Source: DASSUW01 sp963789005 (GTDB lineage Bacteria; Actinomycetota; Thermoleophilia; Solirubrobacterales; Solirubrobacteraceae). Taken from it: a stretch of 64,000 nt of DNA. How positions within the stretch are numbered: position 1 is the stretch's first letter; every line of letters begins with the position of its first letter. Of the stretch, positions 50,041 to 57,539 are shown piece by piece. The notes beneath the pieces were generated by a model. It saw only the letters and a program-made list of their open reading frames with translations, ran no database searches and was not told the origin of the DNA. A program made the translations under genes and the position numbers. The stretch lies in NCBI GenBank assembly GCA_963789005.1, contig CAWBIZ010000011.1, positions 62,001-126,000 of the forward strand, given 5' to 3'.

Positions 50041-50443
50041 GCGCGGTCGCGCGCCACTCGCCGCGCTCCTGCGTGAACTGCATCGTCTGCGTGGGACCGT
50101 CGTCGCCGCGCCGCACCTCGGCGGTCGCGGTCGTGCCCGTCACGGTGACGTCGAGCACCTCGAGCTCGAAGTCGTCTGCGTCGTCGATCGCCTTCTGCAT
50201 CTCCTGCTGGCAGTCGCTGCCGGCCACCTCGAGCTCGTCGACGAGGCTGGCGGCGAGGATGTCGGCGCAGATGTCCTCGGGGTTGCGGCCCTCGCCCGCC
50301 TCCTGCAGATCCTCGACCTTCTGGGCGACGTTGCGGTCCTCGCCGCGGAAGGTGTCGACGGACGAGTCGCTCTGCGCCTGGGCGCCGCAGCCCGCGAGAA
50401 CGAGCGCGGCGAGGACGGCGAGGAGGGGGACTGCGGCCTTCAT
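50033..50443 (-). CDS. Putative lipoprotein
   Basis: The 136-residue protein has a lipoprotein signal peptide ending L-V-L-A-G-C, so it should be anchored outside the membrane by a lipidated Cys19. The mature part is acidic, with helical segments (N-V-A-Q-K-V-E-D-L-Q) and a beta-rich C-terminus resembling a small ligand-binding or NTF2-like fold. The family is unknown to me. It is divergent from a TetR regulator. The two promoters share bases at 50457-50458. Its 3' end overlaps rmlB by 8 bases. Confidence 0.75.
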   Translation of the reverse strand: MKAAVPLLAVLAALVLAGCGAQAQSDSSVDTFRGEDRNVAQKVEDLQEAGEGRNPEDICADILAASLVDELEVAGSDCQQEMQKAIDDADDFELEVLDVTVTGTTATAEVRRGDDGPTQTMQFTQERGEWRATALS

Positions 50444-50452
50444 GCGGACGAA

Positions 50453-50462
50453 ATCCTAGTAT
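50453..50462. promoter_or_regulatory. Overlapping divergent -10 hexamers (TAGGAT minus, TAGTAT plus)
   Basis: On the plus strand TAGTAT (50457-50462) ends 7 bases before the TetR GTG at 50470. On the minus strand TAGGAT (50458 down to 50453) ends 9 bases before the lipoprotein ATG at 50443. The two hexamers share the TA step at 50457-50458. This forms a symmetric bidirectional promoter. Confidence 0.6.
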
Positions 50463-50469
50463 CGGCCTC

Positions 50470-51114
50470 GTGCAGGAACGTCCGACGGTGCCGCGGGGGC
50501 GCCACGCCCCGCCGCTGGAGGTCCGCCAGACCCGCCAGCGCGGGCGGCTGTTCGCGGCCGCCTCGGCGGTCTTCGCCCGCCTCGGCTACGCCGACGCCAC
50601 CGCCGAGGCGATCGCCCGCGAAGCCGGCATGTCGAAGGCCACGTTCTACGAGCACTTCGCCAACAAGGAGGAGTGCATCATCGCGCTCTTCGACGTCGGC
50701 CTGCGGGACGTGCTGAACGTGATGCGGGAGGCTGCCGAAGAGACGCCGGCGGACGACCCGCGGGCGCGCGTGCGCGTCACCCTCGGCGCGTTCCTGGCGA
50801 CGCTGGCCGAGTTCCCCGACGACTCCCAGACGCTGCTCGTGGAGATCGTCGGCGCCGGCCCGCGGGCGATGGAGCACCGCGACCGCGCGCTCGAGGCGGT
50901 CGCCCAGTACCTCGCGGAGCTCAACGAGCAGGACGCCGAGCGTGGCGCGACGCCGCTGCTGGGCTCGCCCCACGACGCGTACGCGATCACCGGCGCGGTG
51001 GTCGAGCTCGCCTCGCGGCAGATCCGCACCGGCGTGCCGGAGGACATCCGGGACCTCGAGCCGGTGATCGAGCGGCTGACCCTCGGGTTGCTGGCCGCCG
51101 GCTCGCCGCCGTGA
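50470..51114 (+). CDS. TetR-family transcriptional regulator
   Basis: The 214-residue regulator has an N-terminal TetR HTH (Q-R-G-R-L-F-A-A-A-S-A-V-F-A then E-A-I-A-R-E-A-G-M-S-K-A-T-F-Y-E-H-F-A-N-K-E near residues 35-68) and a ligand-binding C-terminal helical domain. It is the first gene of a GTGA-coupled trio with a uracil-DNA glycosylase and an MFS transporter. TetR regulators next to MFS exporters usually repress them until a drug or metabolite binds. The GTG start has TAGTAT 7 bases upstream, within a bidirectional promoter. Confidence 0.9.
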   Translation: MQERPTVPRGRHAPPLEVRQTRQRGRLFAAASAVFARLGYADATAEAIAREAGMSKATFYEHFANKEECIIALFDVGLRDVLNVMREAAEETPADDPRARVRVTLGAFLATLAEFPDDSQTLLVEIVGAGPRAMEHRDRALEAVAQYLAELNEQDAERGATPLLGSPHDAYAITGAVVELASRQIRTGVPEDIRDLEPVIERLTLGLLAAGSPP

Positions 51115-51851
51115 CCGTGCCAAACAAGGTTCCCCTTGGCGTGCTCGCGGCGCTCGAGGCCGAGATCGTCGAGTGCCGCCGCTGCCCGCGCCTCGTCGCG
51201 TGGCGCGAGCAGGTGGCACGCGAGAAGCGGGCGGCGTTCCGCGACTGGGACTACTGGGGGCGGCCGATCCCGGGGTTCGGCGACCCAGCGGCGCGCGTGG
51301 TCCTGCTCGGGCTCGCCCCAGCGGCCCACGGAGCGAACCGCACGGGCCGCGTGTTCACGGGCGACCGCTCGGGCGACTTCCTGTACGCCGCGCTGCACCG
51401 GGCGGGCTTCGCGAACCAGCCGACGGCGACGCACCGCGACGACGGGCTGGAGCTGCGCGACTGCTTCGTCACCGCCGCGGTGCGCTGCGCGCCGCCGGCC
51501 AACAAGCCGCTCCCGTCGGAACGCGACAACTGCGCCGAGTGGCTCGAGCGCGAGCTCGCGCTGCTCGCGCGGGCGCGGGTCGTGGTCTGCCTCGGCGCGT
51601 TCGCCTGGGGCATCGCCGCGCCCCGGCCGCTGCCGCGCTTCGGCCACGGCGCCGAGGCGCGCAACGGCCGCTACGCGCTCGTCGGCTCGTTCCACCCGAG
51701 CCAGCAGAACACGTTCACCGGCAAGCTGACGCCCGCCATGATGGACGCCGTGCTGACCCGAGCCCGGCAGCTGGCCGACGAGACGTCGGAAGGCGGCACC
51801 CGTCCGTCGTCTCCGGCCGGCGGCCACGCGCCGCCCCCGGCCGGCTCGTGA
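51111..51851 (+). CDS. udgB: Uracil-DNA glycosylase, family 5 (UdgB-like)
   Basis: This 246-residue enzyme removes uracil and related damaged bases. An N-terminal C-x-x-C pair (E-C-R-R-C-P near residue 19) with Cys near 124 and 137 suggests the Fe-S cluster of family 4/5 enzymes. Motif A is L-G-L-A-P-A-A-H-G-A-N-R-T-G near residue 65, and motif B is G-S-F-H-P-S-Q-Q-N near 193, where the His contacts the phosphate. The A-A-H-G-x-N-R-T form fits family 5 rather than family 4. GTG at 51111 overlaps the TetR stop. The end overlaps the MFS start. Confidence 0.9.
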   Translation: MTVPNKVPLGVLAALEAEIVECRRCPRLVAWREQVAREKRAAFRDWDYWGRPIPGFGDPAARVVLLGLAPAAHGANRTGRVFTGDRSGDFLYAALHRAGFANQPTATHRDDGLELRDCFVTAAVRCAPPANKPLPSERDNCAEWLERELALLARARVVVCLGAFAWGIAAPRPLPRFGHGAEARNGRYALVGSFHPSQQNTFTGKLTPAMMDAVLTRARQLADETSEGGTRPSSPAGGHAPPPAGS

Positions 51852-53044
51852 GCCGGTACGCGGCGGTCCTGCGCGTGCCGCACGTTGCGGCGCTGATCGC
51901 GGCGACGCTCGTGGCGCGCTTCCCGATCGGGATCAACGCGCTGGCGATCGTGCTGTACCTGCGCGCGGAGCGCGGCTCGTTCGCGGTCGCCGGGGCGGTC
52001 GCGGGCGCGCTCGCGGCCGGCGCGGGAATCGGCGCGCCGATCCAGGGGCGGCTGGTGGACGCGTTCGGGCAGCGGCGCGTGCTGGTCCCGCTCGGGTTCG
52101 TGCATGCCGGAGCGCTCGGCGCGCTCGTCGCCGGCACCGAAGCCGGGGCGCCGGGCACGGCGCTGTTCGCGTGCGGCCTTCTCGCAGGGTTCGCGATCCC
52201 CCCGACGTCGTCGGTCCTGCGCTCGATGTGGCCGTCGCTGCTGCGCGAGCGGCCCGAGCTGCTGCAGCCCGCCTACGCACTCGATTCGGTGCTGATCGAG
52301 CTGATCTTCGTGCTCGGGCCCCTGCTCACGGCCGTGGTGGCGACCGTGCTCACGCCGCAGGCCGCGCTCGTGGTGTCGGCCGCGAGCGTGGTCCTCGGCA
52401 CGATCGCGTTCACCGCGCTCCCGCCGAGTCGCGCGATGCGCCCCGATCCCGACCGGCCGCGTACCGGCGCCCTCGGCGCGCTCGCCTCGCCGGGCGTGCG
52501 CACGCTCGTGCTGACCTCGCTGCCCGCGGGCGTCGGCATCGGGATCTGCGAGGTCACGCTCCCGGCGTTCGGCGACGCCTACGGCGCCGCGGCCACGGCC
52601 GGCATCCTGCTCGCGATCTGGTCGATCGGCAGCGCCGCCGGCGGCCTCGTCTACGGCGCGCTGCCCAACCGGCCACCGCTCGACCGCGTCCACCTCGTGG
52701 TCACGGCGCTGCTGCCGCTCGGCCTGCTCCCGCTCGCCGCCGCGCCCTCGGTGTTCGTGATGGCGCTGCTCGTGATCCCGGCGGGGATGTTCATCGCGCC
52801 GCTGCTCGCGACGCGCAACGAGCTGGTCGGCTGGGTGGCACCCGAAGGAGCGCGCACCGAGGCCTACACCTGGCCCGTCACGGCCTTCGTGGGAGGGATC
52901 GCGATCGGCTCCGCACTCGCGGGCGTGATCGTCGAGGCCGCGAGCTGGCGAACCGCGTTCCTCGCCGCGGGAGCGATCGCCACGCTCGGCACGTTCGTCG
53001 CGGTCGCCCGGCGGCACACGATCGTCGAGCCCGCGGCGGTGTGA
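51848..53044 (+). CDS. MFS transporter (drug efflux-like)
   Basis: The 398-residue protein has 12 membrane helices and MFS features, including P-I-Q-G-R-L-V-D-A-F-G-Q-R-R near residue 60 (the A-like loop motif) and a second-half signature S-I-G-S-A-A-G-G-L-V-Y-G near residue 260. It closely resembles small actinobacterial MFS proteins annotated as drug exporters. GTG at 51848 overlaps the UDG stop. Coupling to a TetR regulator supports efflux, but the substrate is unknown. A small hairpin follows at 53046-53067. Confidence 0.85.
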   Translation: MSRYAAVLRVPHVAALIAATLVARFPIGINALAIVLYLRAERGSFAVAGAVAGALAAGAGIGAPIQGRLVDAFGQRRVLVPLGFVHAGALGALVAGTEAGAPGTALFACGLLAGFAIPPTSSVLRSMWPSLLRERPELLQPAYALDSVLIELIFVLGPLLTAVVATVLTPQAALVVSAASVVLGTIAFTALPPSRAMRPDPDRPRTGALGALASPGVRTLVLTSLPAGVGIGICEVTLPAFGDAYGAAATAGILLAIWSIGSAAGGLVYGALPNRPPLDRVHLVVTALLPLGLLPLAAAPSVFVMALLVIPAGMFIAPLLATRNELVGWVAPEGARTEAYTWPVTAFVGGIAIGSALAGVIVEAASWRTAFLAAGAIATLGTFVAVARRHTIVEPAAV

Positions 53045-53045
53045 C

Positions 53046-53067
53046 GCCGCCGAACGTCAACGGCGGC
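53046..53067. terminator. 6-bp hairpin just after the MFS gene
   Basis: GCCGCC at 53046-53051 pairs with GGCGGC at 53062-53067 around a ten-base loop GAACGTCAAC. It starts two bases after the MFS stop and may end the TetR-UDG-MFS transcript. The remaining gene-free stretch to 53183 shows little else. Confidence 0.45.
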
Positions 53068-53170
53068 TGGGCGTTCGCCGTGCTGACCCCGTCGTACACC
53101 CGGTCGACGACCCCGACCTCGACGGATCGAAGAGTGCGGCCAGCACGAGCCCACCGTACCTCGCCGCTCG

Positions 53171-53176
53171 TACCCT
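53171..53176 (+). promoter_or_regulatory. -10-like hexamer TACCCT for lhr
   Basis: TACCCT ends 7 bases before the GTG at 53184. Confidence 0.45.
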
Positions 53177-53183
53177 TCAATAG

Positions 53184-56100
53184 GTGCCGCTCACTGCCTT
53201 CACTCCGCAGGTTCGTGAGTGGTTCGCGCGGGCCTTCGACGCTCCCACGCCGGCCCAGGAGCAGGCGTGGCCGGCGATCGCTACCGGCGCGCACACGCTG
53301 ATCTCCGCGCCCACCGGATCGGGCAAGACGCTGGCTGCGTTCCTGTGGGCGCTCGACCGGCTCGTGAGGGAGCCGACTTCCGACCGGACCCGGCTCGTCT
53401 ACGTGTCGCCGCTGAAGGCGCTCAGCTACGACGTGGAGAAGAACCTGCGCGCGCCGCTCAGGGGCATCGGCGCCGACGTGAAGGTGGCGATCCGCACCGG
53501 CGACACGCCGCAGAAGGACCGGCGCGACATGGTCCGCCACCCGCCGGACATCCTCATCACCACGCCAGAGTCGCTGTACCTGATGCTCACGAGCCAGGCA
53601 GCCAAGATCTTCGACGGCACCGAGCAGGTGATCGTCGACGAGATCCACGCCGTGGCGCAGACCAAGCGCGGCGCCCACCTGGCGCTCACGCTCGAGCGGC
53701 TCGCCGAGGCCGCCGGGCAGGACGTCCAGCGGATCGGGTTGTCCGCCACCCAGAACCCGCTCGAGGAGGTCGGCCGCTTCCTCGTCGGCCCCAAGCGCAC
53801 GTGCACGATCGTCGACACCGGCGTGCGCAAGCCCCTCGACCTGCAGATCCACGTCCCCGTCGAGTCGATGGTCGAGCCCGAGAGCGAGGTCACCCTCGAC
53901 CCCTTCGAAGGCACCGGCCAGGAGGGCACGCGCAAGTCGATCTGGCCCGCGATCTACCCGAAGCTGCTCGAGCTCGTCAAGCAGCATCGCTCGACCCTCA
54001 TCTTCGTCAACAACCGCCGTGGCGCCGAGCGCCTCGCGCTCAGGCTCAACGAGCTCGCCGAGGAGAACATCGCCCGCGCTCACCACGGCTCACTGGCGCG
54101 CGAGGAGCGCCTCGTCGTCGAGGATCTGCTCAAAGCAGGAGAGCTGCCCTGCCTGGTGGCGACGTCCAGCCTCGAGCTGGGCATCGACATGGGCGCGATC
54201 GACCTCGTGCTGCAGGTCGAGTCCCCGAAGTCGGTCACCGCCGGCCTGCAGCGCATCGGCCGTGCCGGCCACAACGTCGGCGACGTCAGCAAGGGCCGCA
54301 TCTTCCCCAAGTTCCGCGCCGACCTGCTCGAGTGCGCGGTCGTCGCCCAGCGCATGCGCAACGGCGAGATCGAGACCACCGTCGTGCCCCGCAACCCGCT
54401 CGACGTGCTCGCCCAGCAGATCGTGGCGATGGCGGCCGCCGCCGAGGACGGGATCCAGGTCGACGCCCTGCACGCCCTCGCCACCCGCACGCACACCTAC
54501 GCCGAGCTCTCCCGCCCTCAGCTCGAGAACGTGCTCGACATGCTCGACGGCCGCTATCCCTCGGAGGAGTTCGGCGAGCTGCGCGCGCGCATCGTGTGGG
54601 ACCGCGTGGCGGGCACGATCCGCGCCCGCAAGGGCGCTCGCGCGCTCGCCATCACCAACGCCGGCACGATCCCCGACCGCGGCCTGTTCTCCGTCAACCT
54701 GCCCGACGGCCGGCGCGTCGGCGAGCTCGACGAGGAGATGGTCTACGAGGCGCGGCCCGGCCAGACGTTCCTGCTCGGCGCCTCGAGCTGGCGGATCGAG
54801 GAGATCACGCGCGACCGCGTGATCGTCTCGCCCGCGCCCGGCGTCCCCGCCGCCGTGCCGTTCTGGAAGGGCGACGGCCTCGGCCGCCCGCGCGAGCTGG
54901 GCGAGGCGATCGGCGCGTTCGCGCGCTGGGCGGTCGACGAGGAACCGGAGAAGCTCCAGGCCGAGTACCACCTCGACCCGCTGGCCGCGACCAACCTCGT
55001 CGACTTCCTGCGCGAGCAGCAGGCCGCCACCCGCGTGATCCCCAGCGACCGCACGGTCGTGATCGAGCGCTTCCGCGACGAGATCGGCGACTGGCGGCTG
55101 TGCATCCTCTCCCCGTACGGCGGCCGCGTGCACGCCACCTGGGGCCTTGCCCTCAGCGCCCGCATCCGGGAGACGTTCGGCCTCGAGTCCGACGCCATCT
55201 GGTCCGACGACGGGATCATCGTCCACCTGCCCGACGCCGACGAGCCGCCCGGGGCCGAGCTGGTGATGATCGAGCCCGACGAGCTCGAGGACCTCGTGGT
55301 CGGCGAGCTCGGCGGCAGCGCCCTGTTCGGCGCGCGCTTCCGCGAGAACGCCGGCCGCGCGCTGCTGATCCCGCGCGCGTACCCGGGCCGCCGCACGCCG
55401 CTGTGGCAGCAGCGCCTCAAGAGCCAGTCGCTGCTCGAGGTGGCCAAGCGCTACGGCCAGTTCCCGATCATCCTCGAGACCTACCGCGAGTGCCTGCGCG
55501 ACGTGCTCGACGTCCCCGGCCTGCAGGAGCTGCTGCGGTCGCTGCACTCGCGCGAGCGCAGCCTCGTCGAGGTCGAGACGCCGACCGCCTCGCCGTTCGC
55601 CTCCTCGCTGCTGTTCGACTACGTCGCCACGTACATGTACGAGGGCGACACGCCGAACGCGGAGCGCCGCGCGGCCGCCCTCGCGCTCGACAAGGACCTG
55701 CTGCGCGAGCTGCTCGGCCAGGAGGAGCTGCGCGACCTGATCGACCCCGCCGCGCTCGAGCAGGTCGAGGCCGACCTCCAGCGCCTGTCCGAGCGCACGC
55801 GGGCGGACAGCCTCGACGCCATGCACGACGTGCTGCGCCGCGTCGGCGACCTCACGCTCGACGAGGCCCGGCTGCGCGGCGCCGGCGCTGAGGCCTGGCT
55901 CGAGCAGCTCGCCGCCGAGCGGCGGGCGGTGCGGCTGCGCGTGGGCGGCGAGCCGCGCTGGATCGCGGCCGAGGACGCCGGGCTGTACCGCGACGCGCTC
56001 GGCGCCGTGCCCCCGTCCGGGCTTCCGGAGGTCTTCCTCGAGGACGTGCCCGACGCGATGGAGCGGCTCGTCCGCCGCTACGCCCGCACGCACGGCCCGT

Positions 56101-57539
56101 TCGAGGGCGACGTGCTGAAGGCGCGCTACGGGCTCGACCTCACGCCCGTGCTGGCGGGCCTCGAGCGCGCCGGCGAGCTGGTGCGCGGCGAGCTGCGGCC
56201 CGGCGGTACGCAGCGCGAGTGGTGCGACACCGAGGTGCTGCGGCGCCTGCGGCGGGCCTCGCTGGCCGCGCTGCGTAAGGAGATCGAGCCCGCCGACCAG
56301 CGCGCGCTGGCGCGCTTCATGCCGAGCTGGCAGGGCGTCGACCGCCACCCGCCCTCCGGTGCCGGCATCGACCGCCTGCGCGACGTGCTCGTGCCGCTGC
56401 AGGGCCTCGCCCTGCCGGTCGACGTGTGGGAGCGCGACGTGCTGCCGCGCCGCGTCGGTGCCTACTCGCCCGCGTGGCTCGACCAGCTGTGCGCGTCTGG
56501 CGAGATCGTGTGGGTCGGCGCCGGGTCGATCGGCCGCCGCTCCGGCCGGGTGGCGCTCTACTTCCGCGAGGACGCCGCGCTGCTCGGGGCGCCACCGGCG
56601 CAGCCTGCCCCCGAGGGCGGCGTCCACGATGCGCTGCGCGCCCGCCTCGCACAAGGCGCCGCGTTCTTCACCGATCTGCTGAGCGACGTTCCGGGCATGC
56701 CAACGGAGGAGTTGGTGGAGGCCCTCTGGGACCTCGTCTGGGCCGGCGAGGTGACCAACGACGCGTGGGCGCCGCTGCGCTCGCCGAAGCTCACCGCGGC
56801 CACGCCGTGGTCGCAGAAGGCACGCGCCGAGCGCCGGCGCTCGTTCTCCGCCCGGCGCCGCGGCGCGCAGCCGACGGTGCAGGGCCGCTGGTCGCTGACC
56901 GAGGCGCTGTTCGCCGGCGATGGGGCGGGCGGGGATCCTATTTCTCGGCGGCGCGCCCAGGCGGAGCTGCTGCTCGAGCGCTACGGGATCGTGACCCGCG
57001 AGCAGGTGTTGGCCGAGGGCATCCCCGGCGGCTTCTCGTCGCTGTATGACTCGCTGGCGGCGCTCGAAACGATCGGCGTCGCCCGCCGCGGCTACTTCAT
57101 CGAGGGCCTCGGCGGCGCCCAGTTCGCGCTGCCGGGCGCGGTCGAGCGGCTGCGGGCGCAGCGCGACGACGACGAGGCGCCGCCGGTCGTGCTCGCCGCC
57201 ACCGATCCCGCCCAGCCGTACGGGGCGGCGCTGAAGTGGGCCAAGACCGAGAACCGCACGCCGCAGCGCGTCGCGGGCGCGTACGTCGTGCTCGCGGGCT
57301 CGGAGCCGGTGCTGTACGTCGAGCGCAGCGGCCGCGGGCTGCAGTTCCTGACAGGAGAGGACGATCCGCGGGTGGCGCCGAGCCTGGAGGCGCTCGTCGA
57401 AGCCGTGCAGCGCGGCCGGATCAGGCGCCTGGCCGTCGAGCGCGTCAACGGCGACCCCGTGGTCGGCTCGCCCTACGAGGCCGCGCTGCTGGAGCTCGGC
57501 TTCCGCGCCGGGCCGCGCAAGCTCACGCTCACGGCCTGA
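53184..57539 (+). CDS. lhr: Lhr-type large DNA helicase
   Basis: This 1451-residue protein is a superfamily 2 helicase of the Lhr family, involved in DNA repair. The helicase core (residues 1-540) shows motif I A-P-T-G-S-G-K-T near 40, motif Ia S-P-L-K-A-L, motif II D-E-I-H near 153, motif III S-A-T near 188, and motif VI Q-R-I-G-R-A-G-H near 358. A winged-helix and Lhr-core domain reaches to about 880. The C-terminal 570 residues hold the Lhr-CTD, whose E. coli relative has uracil-glycosylase activity. GTG at 53184 has TACCCT 7 bases upstream. The 3' end overlaps the convergent GGDEF-EAL gene by 67 bases. nei follows beyond that gene. Confidence 0.95.
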   Translation: MPLTAFTPQVREWFARAFDAPTPAQEQAWPAIATGAHTLISAPTGSGKTLAAFLWALDRLVREPTSDRTRLVYVSPLKALSYDVEKNLRAPLRGIGADVKVAIRTGDTPQKDRRDMVRHPPDILITTPESLYLMLTSQAAKIFDGTEQVIVDEIHAVAQTKRGAHLALTLERLAEAAGQDVQRIGLSATQNPLEEVGRFLVGPKRTCTIVDTGVRKPLDLQIHVPVESMVEPESEVTLDPFEGTGQEGTRKSIWPAIYPKLLELVKQHRSTLIFVNNRRGAERLALRLNELAEENIARAHHGSLAREERLVVEDLLKAGELPCLVATSSLELGIDMGAIDLVLQVESPKSVTAGLQRIGRAGHNVGDVSKGRIFPKFRADLLECAVVAQRMRNGEIETTVVPRNPLDVLAQQIVAMAAAAEDGIQVDALHALATRTHTYAELSRPQLENVLDMLDGRYPSEEFGELRARIVWDRVAGTIRARKGARALAITNAGTIPDRGLFSVNLPDGRRVGELDEEMVYEARPGQTFLLGASSWRIEEITRDRVIVSPAPGVPAAVPFWKGDGLGRPRELGEAIGAFARWAVDEEPEKLQAEYHLDPLAATNLVDFLREQQAATRVIPSDRTVVIERFRDEIGDWRLCILSPYGGRVHATWGLALSARIRETFGLESDAIWSDDGIIVHLPDADEPPGAELVMIEPDELEDLVVGELGGSALFGARFRENAGRALLIPRAYPGRRTPLWQQRLKSQSLLEVAKRYGQFPIILETYRECLRDVLDVPGLQELLRSLHSRERSLVEVETPTASPFASSLLFDYVATYMYEGDTPNAERRAAALALDKDLLRELLGQEELRDLIDPAALEQVEADLQRLSERTRADSLDAMHDVLRRVGDLTLDEARLRGAGAEAWLEQLAAERRAVRLRVGGEPRWIAAEDAGLYRDALGAVPPSGLPEVFLEDVPDAMERLVRRYARTHGPFEGDVLKARYGLDLTPVLAGLERAGELVRGELRPGGTQREWCDTEVLRRLRRASLAALRKEIEPADQRALARFMPSWQGVDRHPPSGAGIDRLRDVLVPLQGLALPVDVWERDVLPRRVGAYSPAWLDQLCASGEIVWVGAGSIGRRSGRVALYFREDAALLGAPPAQPAPEGGVHDALRARLAQGAAFFTDLLSDVPGMPTEELVEALWDLVWAGEVTNDAWAPLRSPKLTAATPWSQKARAERRRSFSARRRGAQPTVQGRWSLTEALFAGDGAGGDPISRRRAQAELLLERYGIVTREQVLAEGIPGGFSSLYDSLAALETIGVARRGYFIEGLGGAQFALPGAVERLRAQRDDDEAPPVVLAATDPAQPYGAALKWAKTENRTPQRVAGAYVVLAGSEPVLYVERSGRGLQFLTGEDDPRVAPSLEALVEAVQRGRIRRLAVERVNGDPVVGSPYEAALLELGFRAGPRKLTLTA

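Noticed and set aside
26218..53065. The 15-mer CGAACGTCAACGGCG at both 26218-26232 and 53051-53065
   Set aside because: A shared 15-mer is expected by chance a few times in a window of this size and GC content, so I do not call it a repeat family. It lies near stop codons in both places, which could be coincidence.
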